From: [Clostridium] scindens
Lineage (GTDB): Bacteria > Bacillota > Clostridia > Lachnospirales > Lachnospiraceae
DNA length: 64,000 nt
Reading direction: 5' to 3'
Assembly: GCF_019597925.1 (NCBI RefSeq)
Contig: NZ_CP080442.1
Coordinates: 3,111,001-3,175,000, forward strand
The notes under the pieces were generated by a model. The model saw only the letters and a list, made by a program, of their open reading frames with translations, searched no databases and was not told the origin of the DNA. A program made the translations under genes and the position numbers. Positions within the stretch are counted from its first letter, which is position 1. Each line of letters starts with the position of its first letter. Shown piece after piece: positions 8,280 to 17,847 of the stretch.

Positions 8280-10109
8280 TTAAGTCACCCTCCTGTTGTC
8301 AAAATAAATCAGCAGGCCTTTGCGTCCCCTCGTCGCCATAATATAGTAGATATTCGTCACATACTTGTCGCATTCCCTCTGGAAGGCTTCCACCAGCGCG
8401 GCATTATTACATCTTTGCAGATAATCCTTGATGCGCTCCATAACCTCGTAAGTCTTGCCAGCATAGGATATCGGAATGCCCAGGCAACTCGCTACGTCAA
8501 TCATCAGTTTATAATGCTTGGACTGCCCGATATTAAGATGCAGCCCCTGCGGCGTCCAGGTGACATCGCCTCCGGCGATGACCGCCACGTAGTCTGCGTC
8601 CAGTCCAGGCATCCACCAGGTTCCCACCCAAATATTGGAAGGATCATACTCTTTCCGAAGTACATAACTAAACCAGTCCTTCTCTCCTTTCTCCGTCCAC
8701 TTCGTGTATAAAATGCTTCCGTTCCTGCCGCATATATCTTTGGCATCCTCGGACAGAAGGCCAATGACCGCCGTCTCTTCCTGGGGATGACTGGCCATCA
8801 ATCTCTGTAAGCGGTACTGGAAATCGGTAAAGGATTCCGCGATCTGGAAATCATATCTGTCATCCCGGGTGTCCACCTTATTTCCTTCCACATAATCCCT
8901 CGCCTTTTTCTCGAAGGTTTCCGAGCCATTATAACGCACGCTGCCTTTCAGCCGGATCTCTACAAAGTCCTCCCTGTCTTCGAATTCTTTCAGTTCCTTA
9001 AGAGAATTTTCCGGGGTGATAGTCTGCTGCTCGTCATAGCATAATACCAGCTGGCAGCCCTTTTTTAACAGGCCGCTAAGCAAGCCTTCTTTATTATGCT
9101 GTGCCTCATCAATGAGGAGCACGTCTCCTTCTCCCAGGCTCCTATCCTTTGACAGGCTATAGGAAAACTGGAATATCTGGGAAGCATTCTGGTTCATATT
9201 CCGATACAGATGCGTATTCTGGGCGCCAAGAGAAAGTCTTGCCGTCTTCCCCCAGGCCTGCCGGTGAGACTCGATCTCTACAAACAAGGTTAAAAGAATC
9301 GCCGTTTTCCCCGAGCCTGCTGCTCCTGAAATACGAATCACTTTATTTCCGTCTTTTATTACCTCGATAATCTTTTTAATCTTCTTGTCCTGCTCTTCTG
9401 TCAGATGATATGCAGGCTGACAGTTCACCGACCGTTTCACAGCGTTGATAATGCTATGAGAAGGCTGATAGGCTGCATCCATCAATTCTCTGATCATTTC
9501 CTTGTCACCGCCGGCCATATGATTCAGGGTATTTCCCTGAACCTCGCTTAGAATCTGATCAAGATTACATTGGCATGGTATCCTTGCGTCCGCTTTATTG
9601 GGATTTTTTCCAACAAGTTCCCAAATCCCATTTTCCGTAGCATTTGGCAGGTAGACATAGGCCTTGCTTAAGTACTTCCCTCCCACATCCAGGTATCCTT
9701 TAAAGGAACATTCATGCCTGGATACCTGCACTTGCGGATGGAGTTCTCTGCCTTCTTCCCCGCGGTATTCGCTGAACCTGTGATTCCCGATATAGTCATC
9801 GCCCCACTGCTTGACCTCGATCAATTGCGCCAGTTTCTTTCCTCCCTGATTATAGCCGCATATCATGAGATCAATTGCCATATCGGATGTAGGAAGCTCG
9901 TATTCCAGCACGATGACGCAGCTGCCGGGCAGGTACCGAAGCCTGTCGCAATTTCTCAGTCTCTGTACAAGATCCCGCCATGCGCGGATCTGGCTGTCGC
10001 TGCTGCCAGGATATTGCCATGCCAGCCCCTCCACGATCTGTTCATCCAAAATTCTGCCATACAGGAACTCCTGTACCGTCATAAAATACCCTCTCATTCT
10101 CTTTTGCAT
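8280..10109 (-). CDS. DUF2075 helicase-like protein with N-terminal nuclease-like region
   Basis: Up to 609 residues. Walker A is GAAGSGKT at 262-269 and Walker B LLIDEAQ near 331-337; the C-terminal part (ATRGRKGLLIYFDN) fits the DUF2075 (Schlafen-like) superfamily-1 type ATPases. Before it, Asp80 and Glu98-Val-Lys100 (LIEVKQW) form a D...ExK pattern typical of PD-(D/E)xK nucleases, so a nuclease-helicase fusion is plausible. Start is uncertain: the first ATG abuts AAGGAGG, while an ATG at 10082 (MTVQEFLYG) has AGAGGG 6 nt upstream. Only 3 nt separate it from agrA, which suggests cotranscription. Function unknown; DNA or RNA defence is one option. Confidence 0.75.
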   Translation of the reverse strand: MQKRMRGYFMTVQEFLYGRILDEQIVEGLAWQYPGSSDSQIRAWRDLVQRLRNCDRLRYLPGSCVIVLEYELPTSDMAIDLMICGYNQGGKKLAQLIEVKQWGDDYIGNHRFSEYRGEEGRELHPQVQVSRHECSFKGYLDVGGKYLSKAYVYLPNATENGIWELVGKNPNKADARIPCQCNLDQILSEVQGNTLNHMAGGDKEMIRELMDAAYQPSHSIINAVKRSVNCQPAYHLTEEQDKKIKKIIEVIKDGNKVIRISGAAGSGKTAILLTLFVEIESHRQAWGKTARLSLGAQNTHLYRNMNQNASQIFQFSYSLSKDRSLGEGDVLLIDEAQHNKEGLLSGLLKKGCQLVLCYDEQQTITPENSLKELKEFEDREDFVEIRLKGSVRYNGSETFEKKARDYVEGNKVDTRDDRYDFQIAESFTDFQYRLQRLMASHPQEETAVIGLLSEDAKDICGRNGSILYTKWTEKGEKDWFSYVLRKEYDPSNIWVGTWWMPGLDADYVAVIAGGDVTWTPQGLHLNIGQSKHYKLMIDVASCLGIPISYAGKTYEVMERIKDYLQRCNNAALVEAFQRECDKYVTNIYYIMATRGRKGLLIYFDNRRVT

Positions 10110-10204
10110 CCTCCTTACTCTATCTTTATTTTACCATATCCTTCCTTTCCATAGTAAAAAAACCGCAAAAGACCTGCCATTTAGGTTTAGGAAATAAAAA
10201 TCAG

Positions 10205-10234
10205 TTGAGAGAACGAATGGCAATGTATTATAAT
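10205..10234 (+). promoter_or_regulatory. Promoter of the membrane AraC regulator
   Basis: TTGAGA (10205-10210) and TATAAT (10229-10234) with an 18-nt spacer lie about 40 nt before the ATG at 10276. Confidence 0.5.
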
Positions 10235-10275
10235 AATAAATGCAGTTATCGTGAATTCATCGAAAGGAAAAAACA

Positions 10276-12354
10276 ATGTCCGGACACTTTTATTTATCAA
10301 ATCTAAAAAAATACTGGGTATTTCCTCTGATTGCCGGAATTATATTTATATGCTGCTCTCTTTTGGCCGTAAATGTAAAAGTAATTAATCTGATAAAGAC
10401 GGATAAGATCCGGGAATCTGAAAAGACTATTGGCACCGTCAGTCGAAGCATTGACCATTATCTGCTCGTCCTGCAGCAATCTGCTTCGGAACTTATGCTG
10501 AACAATCAGAACATGGTGCTGCGGTCCACAGATGATAAACGTGATTTTACATCTTCCGCTACGTATAGATATTCTGAGATGATTCATAATATTAAGGTCG
10601 CCAACTCTCTCGTTGACGATATCTACCTGTACTACCCCAAACTAGATTATGTAGTGGGCACGGAAGGCAGTTATCGGTCGAAAAATTATTTTCTCATCAG
10701 CAATCAATTATCCCAAAGCGGATATGAGGATTGGATGCAAGATGTACTGGATACCGAACAGTCCAGTTTCTTTTTAAACAATCAGGATGGGGAGAAGAAA
10801 CTATATTTTCGCCAGCATATGCCTGGAAGCAATGACGAGGAATTCTCGGCAGTCCTCATTATGTGCGTAGACAGCACGGAATTCACACGCTTGCTTGACA
10901 TGGCGCTTCTGCATGACGGCAGTACCTCCATTGCCGTGGTTGATGAGAATAATGAATTGTATCAGACAGGCGGCAAAAAGCTGAAAGCGATCCCCAAGGA
11001 CTTTTCTGCGAAGAAGATTGAGAATGCGGATTACATCGGGTGGCGCATGCCTTCTGAATACAGTTCTTTATCCTATGTGGTTGTCAGCAATAAGGAAATC
11101 CTGTTTTCGCCTATCATATTTATCCAGCGCCTGCTAATAATAGGCGTCGTGCTCTGCACAGTGGCGGGATTGCTCGTCTCCTTATTCCTCGGCTACCGTC
11201 AGCACGCATCCATTCAGCAGACCATCAGCAGCCTGAACGAGAAGGTGTTATGGTCGCTAAAGGAAAATACGCTGTCCGACATCCTGAACCAGCGGCTGAC
11301 AGATCTGGAAGTAATCCGGAATCTTTTCCAGACCAGTGGTATTACTCTGGATTATATGTATTACTGCTTCGTGCTGGCAGACGTATCCTTTGAAAAGGAT
11401 AAAAAGAAGATCCGGGAATGGATGAAAGAGACCGGCAGAATCTTGGAAGCCGAAGAGGATTCCGTAGACGTCATGCCTGTACTGTCCGGCAATACGGCGG
11501 TGTTTCTTCTAAACTATGAGCCCTCCGAGACAGAGATCACCTTACGGCTGGCGCAGATATTTGAAAGCCAGTCTAAAAGACAGGAAAAGATACAGGCAAG
11601 CAACGTATTCATGTCTCCTGAGCAGCTGGTTCCCACCTTCGAGCAGACACTATCCCTGCTTCAGAGCCAGTCAGACCCGTCAGAAGTCAGGGATCTGTCC
11701 ACGGAAAAAGAAGGCAGGCTCTTGCTGGAACGCTGGGAAAAGGCGTTGCTTTTCCAGGATTATACCAATGCAAGAACCATCGTGCGGGAACTTTTCCATA
11801 CTTATGTCCTGACTCCGTCTGACTCCTATGTAAGGCTCAGCCGACAATACGTGGTCGTCCATCAGGTATTGCAGTGCCTGGAGGCTGAGGATGCCCGCTA
11901 CCATACAAATTTCCTGTCCGCCTATCTGGAACAGTTCAAGCGCTGCACCGACACGAAGAAAATCCCGGAGATTCTATCCGATATCCTGAATCAGCTGGAG
12001 CAGGTAAATAATCAGTATTCCTTGAATCACAAGGACAAGCTGTCCTATAGGATCAAGAAGATCATAGAAGACAATTACAACAAGAATTACCTGGGCCTGT
12101 GCTATATCTCAGAACAGGTAAATGTCAGCACCTCCTACGTATCGAAGGTGTTTAAAGAAGAATATGGCATGGGGGTCGTGGAATACATGAACCGACTCCG
12201 CATAGACGAGGCGAAGGAAATCATGAAAAGGGATGGCCTTACCGTGAAGGAAATCGCCGAAAAGGTTGGCTTCACAAGCGACATACATTTCATCCGGATC
12301 TTCAAGAAATATGAAAACACGACTCCAGGAGTTTATCAAAGGCAAAACAAATAA
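10276..12354 (+). CDS. Membrane-anchored AraC-family regulator (YesN-like)
   Basis: 692 residues: a membrane helix at about 13-36, an extracellular sensor region (dCache-like) to about 275, a second helix near 277-300, a cytoplasmic linker, and a C-terminal AraC double helix-turn-helix (about 590-690; VSTSYVSKVFKEEYGMGVVEYM and VKEIAEKVGFTSDIHFIRIFKK). Such one-piece sensors usually control a sugar ABC importer next to them, and here the binding protein, two permeases and a glycosidase-like gene follow on the same strand. The sugar signal is unknown. GGAAA lies a few bases before the ATG. A terminator follows. Confidence 0.87.
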   Translation: MSGHFYLSNLKKYWVFPLIAGIIFICCSLLAVNVKVINLIKTDKIRESEKTIGTVSRSIDHYLLVLQQSASELMLNNQNMVLRSTDDKRDFTSSATYRYSEMIHNIKVANSLVDDIYLYYPKLDYVVGTEGSYRSKNYFLISNQLSQSGYEDWMQDVLDTEQSSFFLNNQDGEKKLYFRQHMPGSNDEEFSAVLIMCVDSTEFTRLLDMALLHDGSTSIAVVDENNELYQTGGKKLKAIPKDFSAKKIENADYIGWRMPSEYSSLSYVVVSNKEILFSPIIFIQRLLIIGVVLCTVAGLLVSLFLGYRQHASIQQTISSLNEKVLWSLKENTLSDILNQRLTDLEVIRNLFQTSGITLDYMYYCFVLADVSFEKDKKKIREWMKETGRILEAEEDSVDVMPVLSGNTAVFLLNYEPSETEITLRLAQIFESQSKRQEKIQASNVFMSPEQLVPTFEQTLSLLQSQSDPSEVRDLSTEKEGRLLLERWEKALLFQDYTNARTIVRELFHTYVLTPSDSYVRLSRQYVVVHQVLQCLEAEDARYHTNFLSAYLEQFKRCTDTKKIPEILSDILNQLEQVNNQYSLNHKDKLSYRIKKIIEDNYNKNYLGLCYISEQVNVSTSYVSKVFKEEYGMGVVEYMNRLRIDEAKEIMKRDGLTVKEIAEKVGFTSDIHFIRIFKKYENTTPGVYQRQNK

Positions 12355-12446
12355 CCAAATATGTTAACTTGGCAGATAATTATATTATTGTTAATTCACA
12401 AAAAACGTTAATTTTGAGCAAGTCTTTCCATCATATTATCTAAAAT

Positions 12447-12488
12447 TTGCACAGAGGTTCTTTCAATAGAGTACCCTGTGCAATTTTT
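12447..12488 (+). terminator. Intrinsic terminator after the AraC gene
   Basis: TTGCACAG (12447-12454) pairs with CTGTGCAA (12476-12483) and is followed by TTTTTG. It separates the regulator from the ABC operon. Confidence 0.65.
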
Positions 12489-12493
12489 GTATA

Positions 12494-12522
12494 TTTAAAA
12501 AGATTCCTTGTTTTTTTATAAT
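12494..12522 (+). promoter_or_regulatory. Promoter of the sugar ABC operon
   Basis: TTTAAA (12494-12499) and TATAAT (12517-12522) are 17 nt apart, about 118 nt before the start at 12640. The long leader may hold regulator sites, but no clear repeat was seen. Confidence 0.5.
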
Positions 12523-12639
12523 AAATACAAGTTCAGACTTCGAAATTTCTGAATATTGCAAAAGGGCAGAATAATAGACGCGTCAAACACCGCCCCTTAA
12601 AAAGAAACGTAAAAAAGGAAAAGAAAGGTGAGTAAAGTT

Positions 12640-13923
12640 ATGAAAAGAACACTTAAAAAAGCAGTATCCGCGCTCCTGTGCGTAACCATGGTCTCAGCGC
12701 TTGCCGTCGGTTGCGGCAGCAGCGGCAAGAAGTCCTCCGGCGGGGATGATAAAGAATCCCTGGAAGTATGGATGCCGCCTTTGAGCGAAAACCAGGATGA
12801 TAAAGAAATATGGAATAAGATCTTAGAGCCTTTTGAGAAAGAGCACAATGTCAAGGTAAACGTAGAGATCATACCATGGGGCAATTATGAAGAGAAATAT
12901 CTGACAGGCGTTACTTCCGGCGAAGGCCCGGACGTTGGATATATGTATATGGAAATGCTGGGCGACTTCATCGACATGGGTGCCGTAGAGAGCCTGGACG
13001 ACTATCTGACAGATGAGGAAAAGGATAATTATCTCTATCTGGACAACGGAAAGATCGACGGAAAGCAGTATTGCCTGCCTATGATCGTCGGTAATGCCAT
13101 CGTCATGTGCTATAACAAGGACATCCTGGCAGCAAACGGAATTACGGAAGTTCCTGACAATTGTTCCTGGGACCAGTTCATCGATATCTGCAAGCAGGTC
13201 AAAGTAGGCGCAGATGGCAGCAGCGAGGTATATCCTCTTGTACAGCGCTGGGGCAATCCGTCCATGAGCACGCTGAATGCCTCCTTCTATCCTTATCTGT
13301 GGCAAAGCGGCGGATCTATCTTTAATGAAGAAGGAACCGCGCTCGCTATTGACAGCGAGGCTGGAAAGAAAGCCGTACAGTTCCTTTATGACTTGCGTTT
13401 TACCCATAACATTCTTCCAGACGTGGTTACCAGCCTTACCAATGACGACTGCATCAGCTACTTCTGCGAAGGCAAGACCGCCTTTGTAGAAATGGAAAGT
13501 TCCAGCACGGTACAGTTTGATGAGGCCAACGTTAACTGGGGATTTATCACCAGCCTTACCAATCAGGAAAAAGGTACCTTCGTGGCATCAGATTCCCTGG
13601 TTCTTATGTCAAACGCTAAAAATAAAGATCTGGCATACAGCCTTATCCAGTACATGCTGGACGGCGAATCCATGACAGAATACCACCAGTCCGCACGATT
13701 TGCACCAGTTGCAAAAGATGAGGAATACCATGACAACCCGGCATTTAAATCTGTATATGAAGAGGACGGGGAGCAGCTTCACACCTTGTCTCCAGCCAAA
13801 GGCGCTTCTAAGATCGGAGATACGCTGTATAAGAACCTTCAGCTGATGATCATGGGCGAGATGAAGCCGGAAGAAGTCATCAGCGAATCCGTTTCCTATG
13901 CAGATACCATTCTGAATGAATAA
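12640..13923 (+). CDS. Sugar ABC transporter solute-binding lipoprotein
   Basis: About 427 residues. The lipoprotein signal reads MKRTLKKAVSALLCVTMVSA followed by LAVGC, with the lipidated Cys before GSSGKKSSGG. The body is family-1 extracellular solute-binding protein (FEKEHNVKVNVEIIPWGNY; GPDVGYMY; KTAFVEME). It would capture an oligosaccharide at the cell surface for the two permeases that follow. A GTG at 12628 is also in frame, but AAAGGTGA lies 8 nt before the ATG at 12640 and the signal peptide is better formed from there. No ATPase is in the operon; a shared MsmX-type ATPase elsewhere is typical. Confidence 0.88.
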   Translation: MKRTLKKAVSALLCVTMVSALAVGCGSSGKKSSGGDDKESLEVWMPPLSENQDDKEIWNKILEPFEKEHNVKVNVEIIPWGNYEEKYLTGVTSGEGPDVGYMYMEMLGDFIDMGAVESLDDYLTDEEKDNYLYLDNGKIDGKQYCLPMIVGNAIVMCYNKDILAANGITEVPDNCSWDQFIDICKQVKVGADGSSEVYPLVQRWGNPSMSTLNASFYPYLWQSGGSIFNEEGTALAIDSEAGKKAVQFLYDLRFTHNILPDVVTSLTNDDCISYFCEGKTAFVEMESSSTVQFDEANVNWGFITSLTNQEKGTFVASDSLVLMSNAKNKDLAYSLIQYMLDGESMTEYHQSARFAPVAKDEEYHDNPAFKSVYEEDGEQLHTLSPAKGASKIGDTLYKNLQLMIMGEMKPEEVISESVSYADTILNE

Positions 13924-13942
13924 CAAGCGAAGGAGTATATAG

Positions 13943-14845
13943 ATGAAACGTTCAAAATTGAAATGGAGTTCAGCCAGCGGCTATCTGTTCATACTACCAA
14001 GCCTTCTGCTCCTCATCCTGTTTCATGTGATTCCGATCTTCATGACCGCCGGATATAGTTTTACCCAATATAATGTTTTGCAGGCTCCTGAATTCATCGG
14101 TCTTGAAAATTACAGTAATATACTAAAAGACCCGTATATTACGTCATCGCTCTTTAATACAGCTATTTATACGGTGATCGTCGTACCAATCCAGACTATA
14201 CTTTCCATGTTGATCGCCTATCTGCTGGCCCGGAAGTTCCAGACCCGTTTCGGCGGCTTTGTACGAAGCGCTTTATTCGTACCGGTCATTACCTCTATGG
14301 TTCTGACCGCCGCCGTATGGCGGCTGCTCCTTTCGGGAAATCCGGAAGGGGTAATGAATTCCATCATCGGATTATTCGGAATCGCGCCTATCAACTGGCT
14401 TGGAAGCCGATGGCCTGCCTTGATCGCCGTGTGCCTGATTGCCATCTGGAAGAACGTAGGATATTTTATGGTCATCTTTTACGCCGGCATGATGGATATT
14501 CCCACCTCGCTTTATGAGGCGGCAACCGTAGACGGGGCGGGGGAGATCCGACAGTTCTTCTCTGTCACCCTGCCGCTTCTTAAGCCGATCACTTACCTTG
14601 TGGTAACCTTGGGCACCATATGGTCCTTCCAGGTATTTGATCTTGTCTATACGCTGACAGGAGGAGGGCCTGGACGGGCGACCATGACGCTGGTCCTGAC
14701 AATCTATAATTCTGCGTTTAAGGATTACAAGATGGGATATGCAAGCGCGGTATCGATGCTGCTGCTGGTAATCGCACTATTTATTTCCTTCCTGCAGAAG
14801 GTTGTATTCCGGGAAAAAGACGGGACGAAGAGGAGGAAGAGATAA
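13943..14845 (+). CDS. Sugar ABC transporter permease (MalF/UgpA type)
   Basis: 300 residues with six predicted membrane helices. The coupling-loop motif of binding-protein-dependent permeases is present (YEAATVDGAGEIRQFFSVTLPLLKP). It follows the binding protein by 19 nt, and its TAA overlaps the ATG of the next permease. The two permeases would form the channel heterodimer. Confidence 0.9.
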   Translation: MKRSKLKWSSASGYLFILPSLLLLILFHVIPIFMTAGYSFTQYNVLQAPEFIGLENYSNILKDPYITSSLFNTAIYTVIVVPIQTILSMLIAYLLARKFQTRFGGFVRSALFVPVITSMVLTAAVWRLLLSGNPEGVMNSIIGLFGIAPINWLGSRWPALIAVCLIAIWKNVGYFMVIFYAGMMDIPTSLYEAATVDGAGEIRQFFSVTLPLLKPITYLVVTLGTIWSFQVFDLVYTLTGGGPGRATMTLVLTIYNSAFKDYKMGYASAVSMLLLVIALFISFLQKVVFREKDGTKRRKR

Positions 14846-15663
14846 TGCATATTTTTAAAGGAAAGATAAGCAAATGGGTGATCGGCCTTATCCTGCTTAT
14901 GCTGGTGGCAATCAGCCTGTACCCGTTTATATTCATGATATTGACATCATTTACGCAGAAAAGGATCATGTCGGCTTCCTTTGATTTCTCATCCATGGAT
15001 TTGAGGAATTTTAAGAACCTGCTGTCCAACTTCCCTGTTCTGACGTATGTAAAAAACAGCTTAATCGTAGTATTTTGCGCCTGCTTCTTTAATGTAGTCA
15101 CCGCTACAATGGCAGGATACGCATTTGCCAAGAAGAAATTCCCCATGAAAGAGGGTATCTTCTGGCTATATCTGGCAACTTTGATGCTGCCGGGACAGGT
15201 CATCCTGATTCCGGTATTTACAATTATGAAGCAGATGAACCTGCTTAATACATATCCGGCCCTGTTCCTGGTCATCCTGGATGCCTTCGGAGTCTTCCTG
15301 ATGCGCCAGTTTATGGAAGGTATACCGGACGAATTGATTGAATCGGCCAAGATTGACGGCTGCGGAGAACTGCGGATCTTTCTTCAAATAATCGTACCGC
15401 TCTCCAAGCCGGTCATCGTTTCCCTGGTAGTGTTCACCTTCATTACCTCCTGGAATGATTTTATCTGGCCGCTGGTAATGGTCACCAAGGACGAAATGAA
15501 GACATTGACGCTGGGATTATCCATGCTGCAGAATAATTATGTGAGCAACTACGGACTCGTAATGGCCGGGGCCACAGTAGCATTTATATTCCCATTCATC
15601 TTATATTGCATTTTACAGAGAAAATTTGTTGAGGGCATTGCCCTTAGCGGAATAAAAGGTTAA
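14845..15663 (+). CDS. Sugar ABC transporter permease (MalG/UgpE type)
   Basis: 272 residues, six helices, with the EAA loop ESAKIDGCGELRIFLQIIVPLSKP. It overlaps the upstream permease by one base (TAATG), typical of coupled translation. The C-terminal FVEGIALSGIKG is the usual end of MalG-type sugar permeases. Partner of the preceding gene; substrate not identifiable. Confidence 0.9.
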   Translation: MHIFKGKISKWVIGLILLMLVAISLYPFIFMILTSFTQKRIMSASFDFSSMDLRNFKNLLSNFPVLTYVKNSLIVVFCACFFNVVTATMAGYAFAKKKFPMKEGIFWLYLATLMLPGQVILIPVFTIMKQMNLLNTYPALFLVILDAFGVFLMRQFMEGIPDELIESAKIDGCGELRIFLQIIVPLSKPVIVSLVVFTFITSWNDFIWPLVMVTKDEMKTLTLGLSMLQNNYVSNYGLVMAGATVAFIFPFILYCILQRKFVEGIALSGIKG

Positions 15664-15680
15664 CAGGAGGAACATAGATT

Positions 15681-17378
15681 ATGGATTATGACGTAAGAAT
15701 TATCAGCACCCTGGAAAAGGTCCTTCCCAAAAGCGGGATGCTGGATTCAAGACCAATCCGAAAGCTTACAGGCTTCCGGAAGCAAAGAGTATCTTTCCAG
15801 ATTGCCTATTGCTATCATGGGGATTATTATTTGAACCAGACGAAGGCACAGGCCTTCCGCAATCCTTACGCTACCGTGCGTGTAGAAGGGGATTTCAAAG
15901 AGAAAGTCAATATCAGAAAGGTAGAAAACGTACCGGTCCTGTTCCCGCATGAGAAACAGGTGAAAAAATATGATTCCGAATATCTGGGGGATGAGCCGGG
16001 ACTCTATCCGGACATCCTGGCTCCCTTTGAAGGCGGCGTCCAGATGATTCTCGAGCAATGGCGCGCGCTGTGGGTGGACTGCGAGATTCCGGAAGATGCC
16101 GAAGGCGGCGATCATGACATAACCATCGTATTTGCCGGAACCGACGGCACCGAATATGTCCGCACGAGATTGACGCTCCACGTGGTTCCTGCCGTGCTGC
16201 CCAAACAAAAGGTTCTCCATACAGAATGGTTCTATCCGGACTGCCTGGCTGACTATTATGGCTGCGACGTATTTTCAGAGGAGCATTGGAAGATTATCGG
16301 AAACTTTATGCGAACCGCTGCGTCGCGGGGAGTCAATATGATCTTTACGCCGCTCTTTACGCCGGCTCTGGACACTTTAATCGGAGGTGAGCGCACCACC
16401 GTGCAGCTCGTCAAAGTATATAAGAGAAGCGATGGATATTCCTTTGACTATTCTCTCTTCCACCGCTGGATTGAATTATGCAAAGAGGTCGGTTTTGAAT
16501 ACTTTGAGATGTCCCATCTATTCGCCCAGTGGGGAGCAAAATTCCCTCCAAAGGTTGTGGCAGAGGTAGATGGCAGCACAGAAAAAATATTCGGATGGAA
16601 CACTCCGGTAAGTGACGGAGGCTATGAAGAATTCTTAAAAGCATTCCTTCCTACGCTTATGGAAGAACTGAAAAAAGAAGGCATCCTTGAATACACTTAC
16701 TTCCACATATCCGATGAGCCTACCATAGACAACGCGGATACCTATCAGAAAGCGCTTCACATGGTGCGCCCATATATCGGCGACGTGCCGGTAATCGACG
16801 CATTAAGCCATGTGCAGCTGTACGAAGAAGGAATTGTGAAGAAGCCGGTTCCTTCCAGCGAATATATCCATGACTTCCTGGATCAGGGACTTGAAAACGC
16901 CTGGGTATACTATTGCTGCGGACAGGGCTACCGGGTAAGCAATCGATTCATTGCTATGCCTGCATGGAGAACCAGGATTCTGGGCGTGCAGTTATATAAA
17001 TATAACATGGAAGGCTTCTTACATTGGGGCTTCAACTTCTATAACAGCCAGTACTCCCTGCACAGGATCGATCCGTTCCGCGTGAATGATTCCGAAGACG
17101 CATTCCCGGCCGGCGACCCATTCATCGTGTATCCGGGCAAGGATGGCGAACCTATAGAATCCATGCGGCTTCCCGTAATGGCAGATGCAATGCTGGATAC
17201 CCAGCTGCTGGAATATCTGGAATCCCTCACCAGCCGGGAACATGTGCTGGAACTGCTGGAAGGGGCAGACAATGTGGATATCCGCTTTGACCAGTATCCC
17301 CTCGGACCGGATTATCTTCTGGATCTCTGGGAAAAGGCAGCGCTGGAAATCGAAAAATGCCTTGTCAGTTTAAAATAA
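15681..17378 (+). CDS. DUF4091 protein, GH123-like glycosidase candidate
   Basis: 565 residues without signal peptide, so cytoplasmic. The C-terminal two thirds look like a DUF4091/GH123-type TIM barrel; TYFHISDEP near residue 340 carries the adjacent Asp-Glu pair that serves substrate-assisted catalysis in GH123 beta-N-acetylgalactosaminidases. Later motifs such as YYCCGQG and FLHWGFNFYNS fit the same fold. As the last gene of the ABC operon it would cut the imported sugar inside the cell, perhaps a GalNAc- or GlcNAc-ended oligosaccharide. The fold is fairly sure, the activity inferred. Confidence 0.75.
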   Translation: MDYDVRIISTLEKVLPKSGMLDSRPIRKLTGFRKQRVSFQIAYCYHGDYYLNQTKAQAFRNPYATVRVEGDFKEKVNIRKVENVPVLFPHEKQVKKYDSEYLGDEPGLYPDILAPFEGGVQMILEQWRALWVDCEIPEDAEGGDHDITIVFAGTDGTEYVRTRLTLHVVPAVLPKQKVLHTEWFYPDCLADYYGCDVFSEEHWKIIGNFMRTAASRGVNMIFTPLFTPALDTLIGGERTTVQLVKVYKRSDGYSFDYSLFHRWIELCKEVGFEYFEMSHLFAQWGAKFPPKVVAEVDGSTEKIFGWNTPVSDGGYEEFLKAFLPTLMEELKKEGILEYTYFHISDEPTIDNADTYQKALHMVRPYIGDVPVIDALSHVQLYEEGIVKKPVPSSEYIHDFLDQGLENAWVYYCCGQGYRVSNRFIAMPAWRTRILGVQLYKYNMEGFLHWGFNFYNSQYSLHRIDPFRVNDSEDAFPAGDPFIVYPGKDGEPIESMRLPVMADAMLDTQLLEYLESLTSREHVLELLEGADNVDIRFDQYPLGPDYLLDLWEKAALEIEKCLVSLK

Positions 17379-17411
17379 CAGCCTATCAAATCATACATTA
17401 AATCATACATA

Positions 17412-17452
17412 TTAAAACTCCGGCCATTTAGTTTTGGCCGGAGTTTTAATAT
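17412..17452. terminator. Bidirectional terminator
   Basis: A perfect 12-bp stem (AAAACTCCGGCC, 17414-17425, with 17436-17447) has A/T runs on both sides, so it can end the plus-strand ABC operon and also the minus-strand remnant beyond it. Confidence 0.8.
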
Positions 17453-17453
17453 T

Positions 17454-17822
17454 CTACTTATTCTCGTCTAATGCTTCGATTAGCCTTTTCTTTAGTTCTT
17501 CGATTTGTGCGTCTTTTTAATTACTTTATTCTTCTCCTCAAGTTCCTTTTCCTGCTCTTCAATCATATACTTCACCGTGTTCCTGTCAATCTCCAGCAAT
17601 TCCTTCGAGAACATATTCATCACTCCTTCAATATTCGAACAAATCTGATAAATCTCCTCATACATAGCCCTAAACTGCGGATACTCCTCTATCAGTTCCA
17701 TGATCCGCTCCGGCTCATCAAAACTTAAGAAAGCCAGACATGCATCCAGTTCATCTTTGATATCTTCATTTTGCTTGTTTCCTTTATATTTCTCGTCATA
17801 AGCACTGCTCCTTCCATTCTAC
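17454..17822 (-). pseudogene. Remnant of an Rpn/PD-(D/E)xK family transposase-like gene
   Basis: From about 17820 the minus strand encodes GRSSAYDEKYKG... then LDACLAFLSFDEPERI and YPQFRAMYEEIYQIC, ending in a Lys/Glu-rich coiled coil (MIEEQEKELEEKNKVIKK). This is the C-terminal part of the Rpn-type transposase-like nucleases common in Lachnospiraceae. The nuclease core is missing, and after KNKVIKK the natural tail (DAQIEELKKRLIEALDENK, stop at 17454) continues in another frame, so there is at least one frameshift in addition to the N-terminal loss. Confidence 0.65.
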
Positions 17823-17847
17823 CATCCGCCTAGCAGGGAGCATACCA

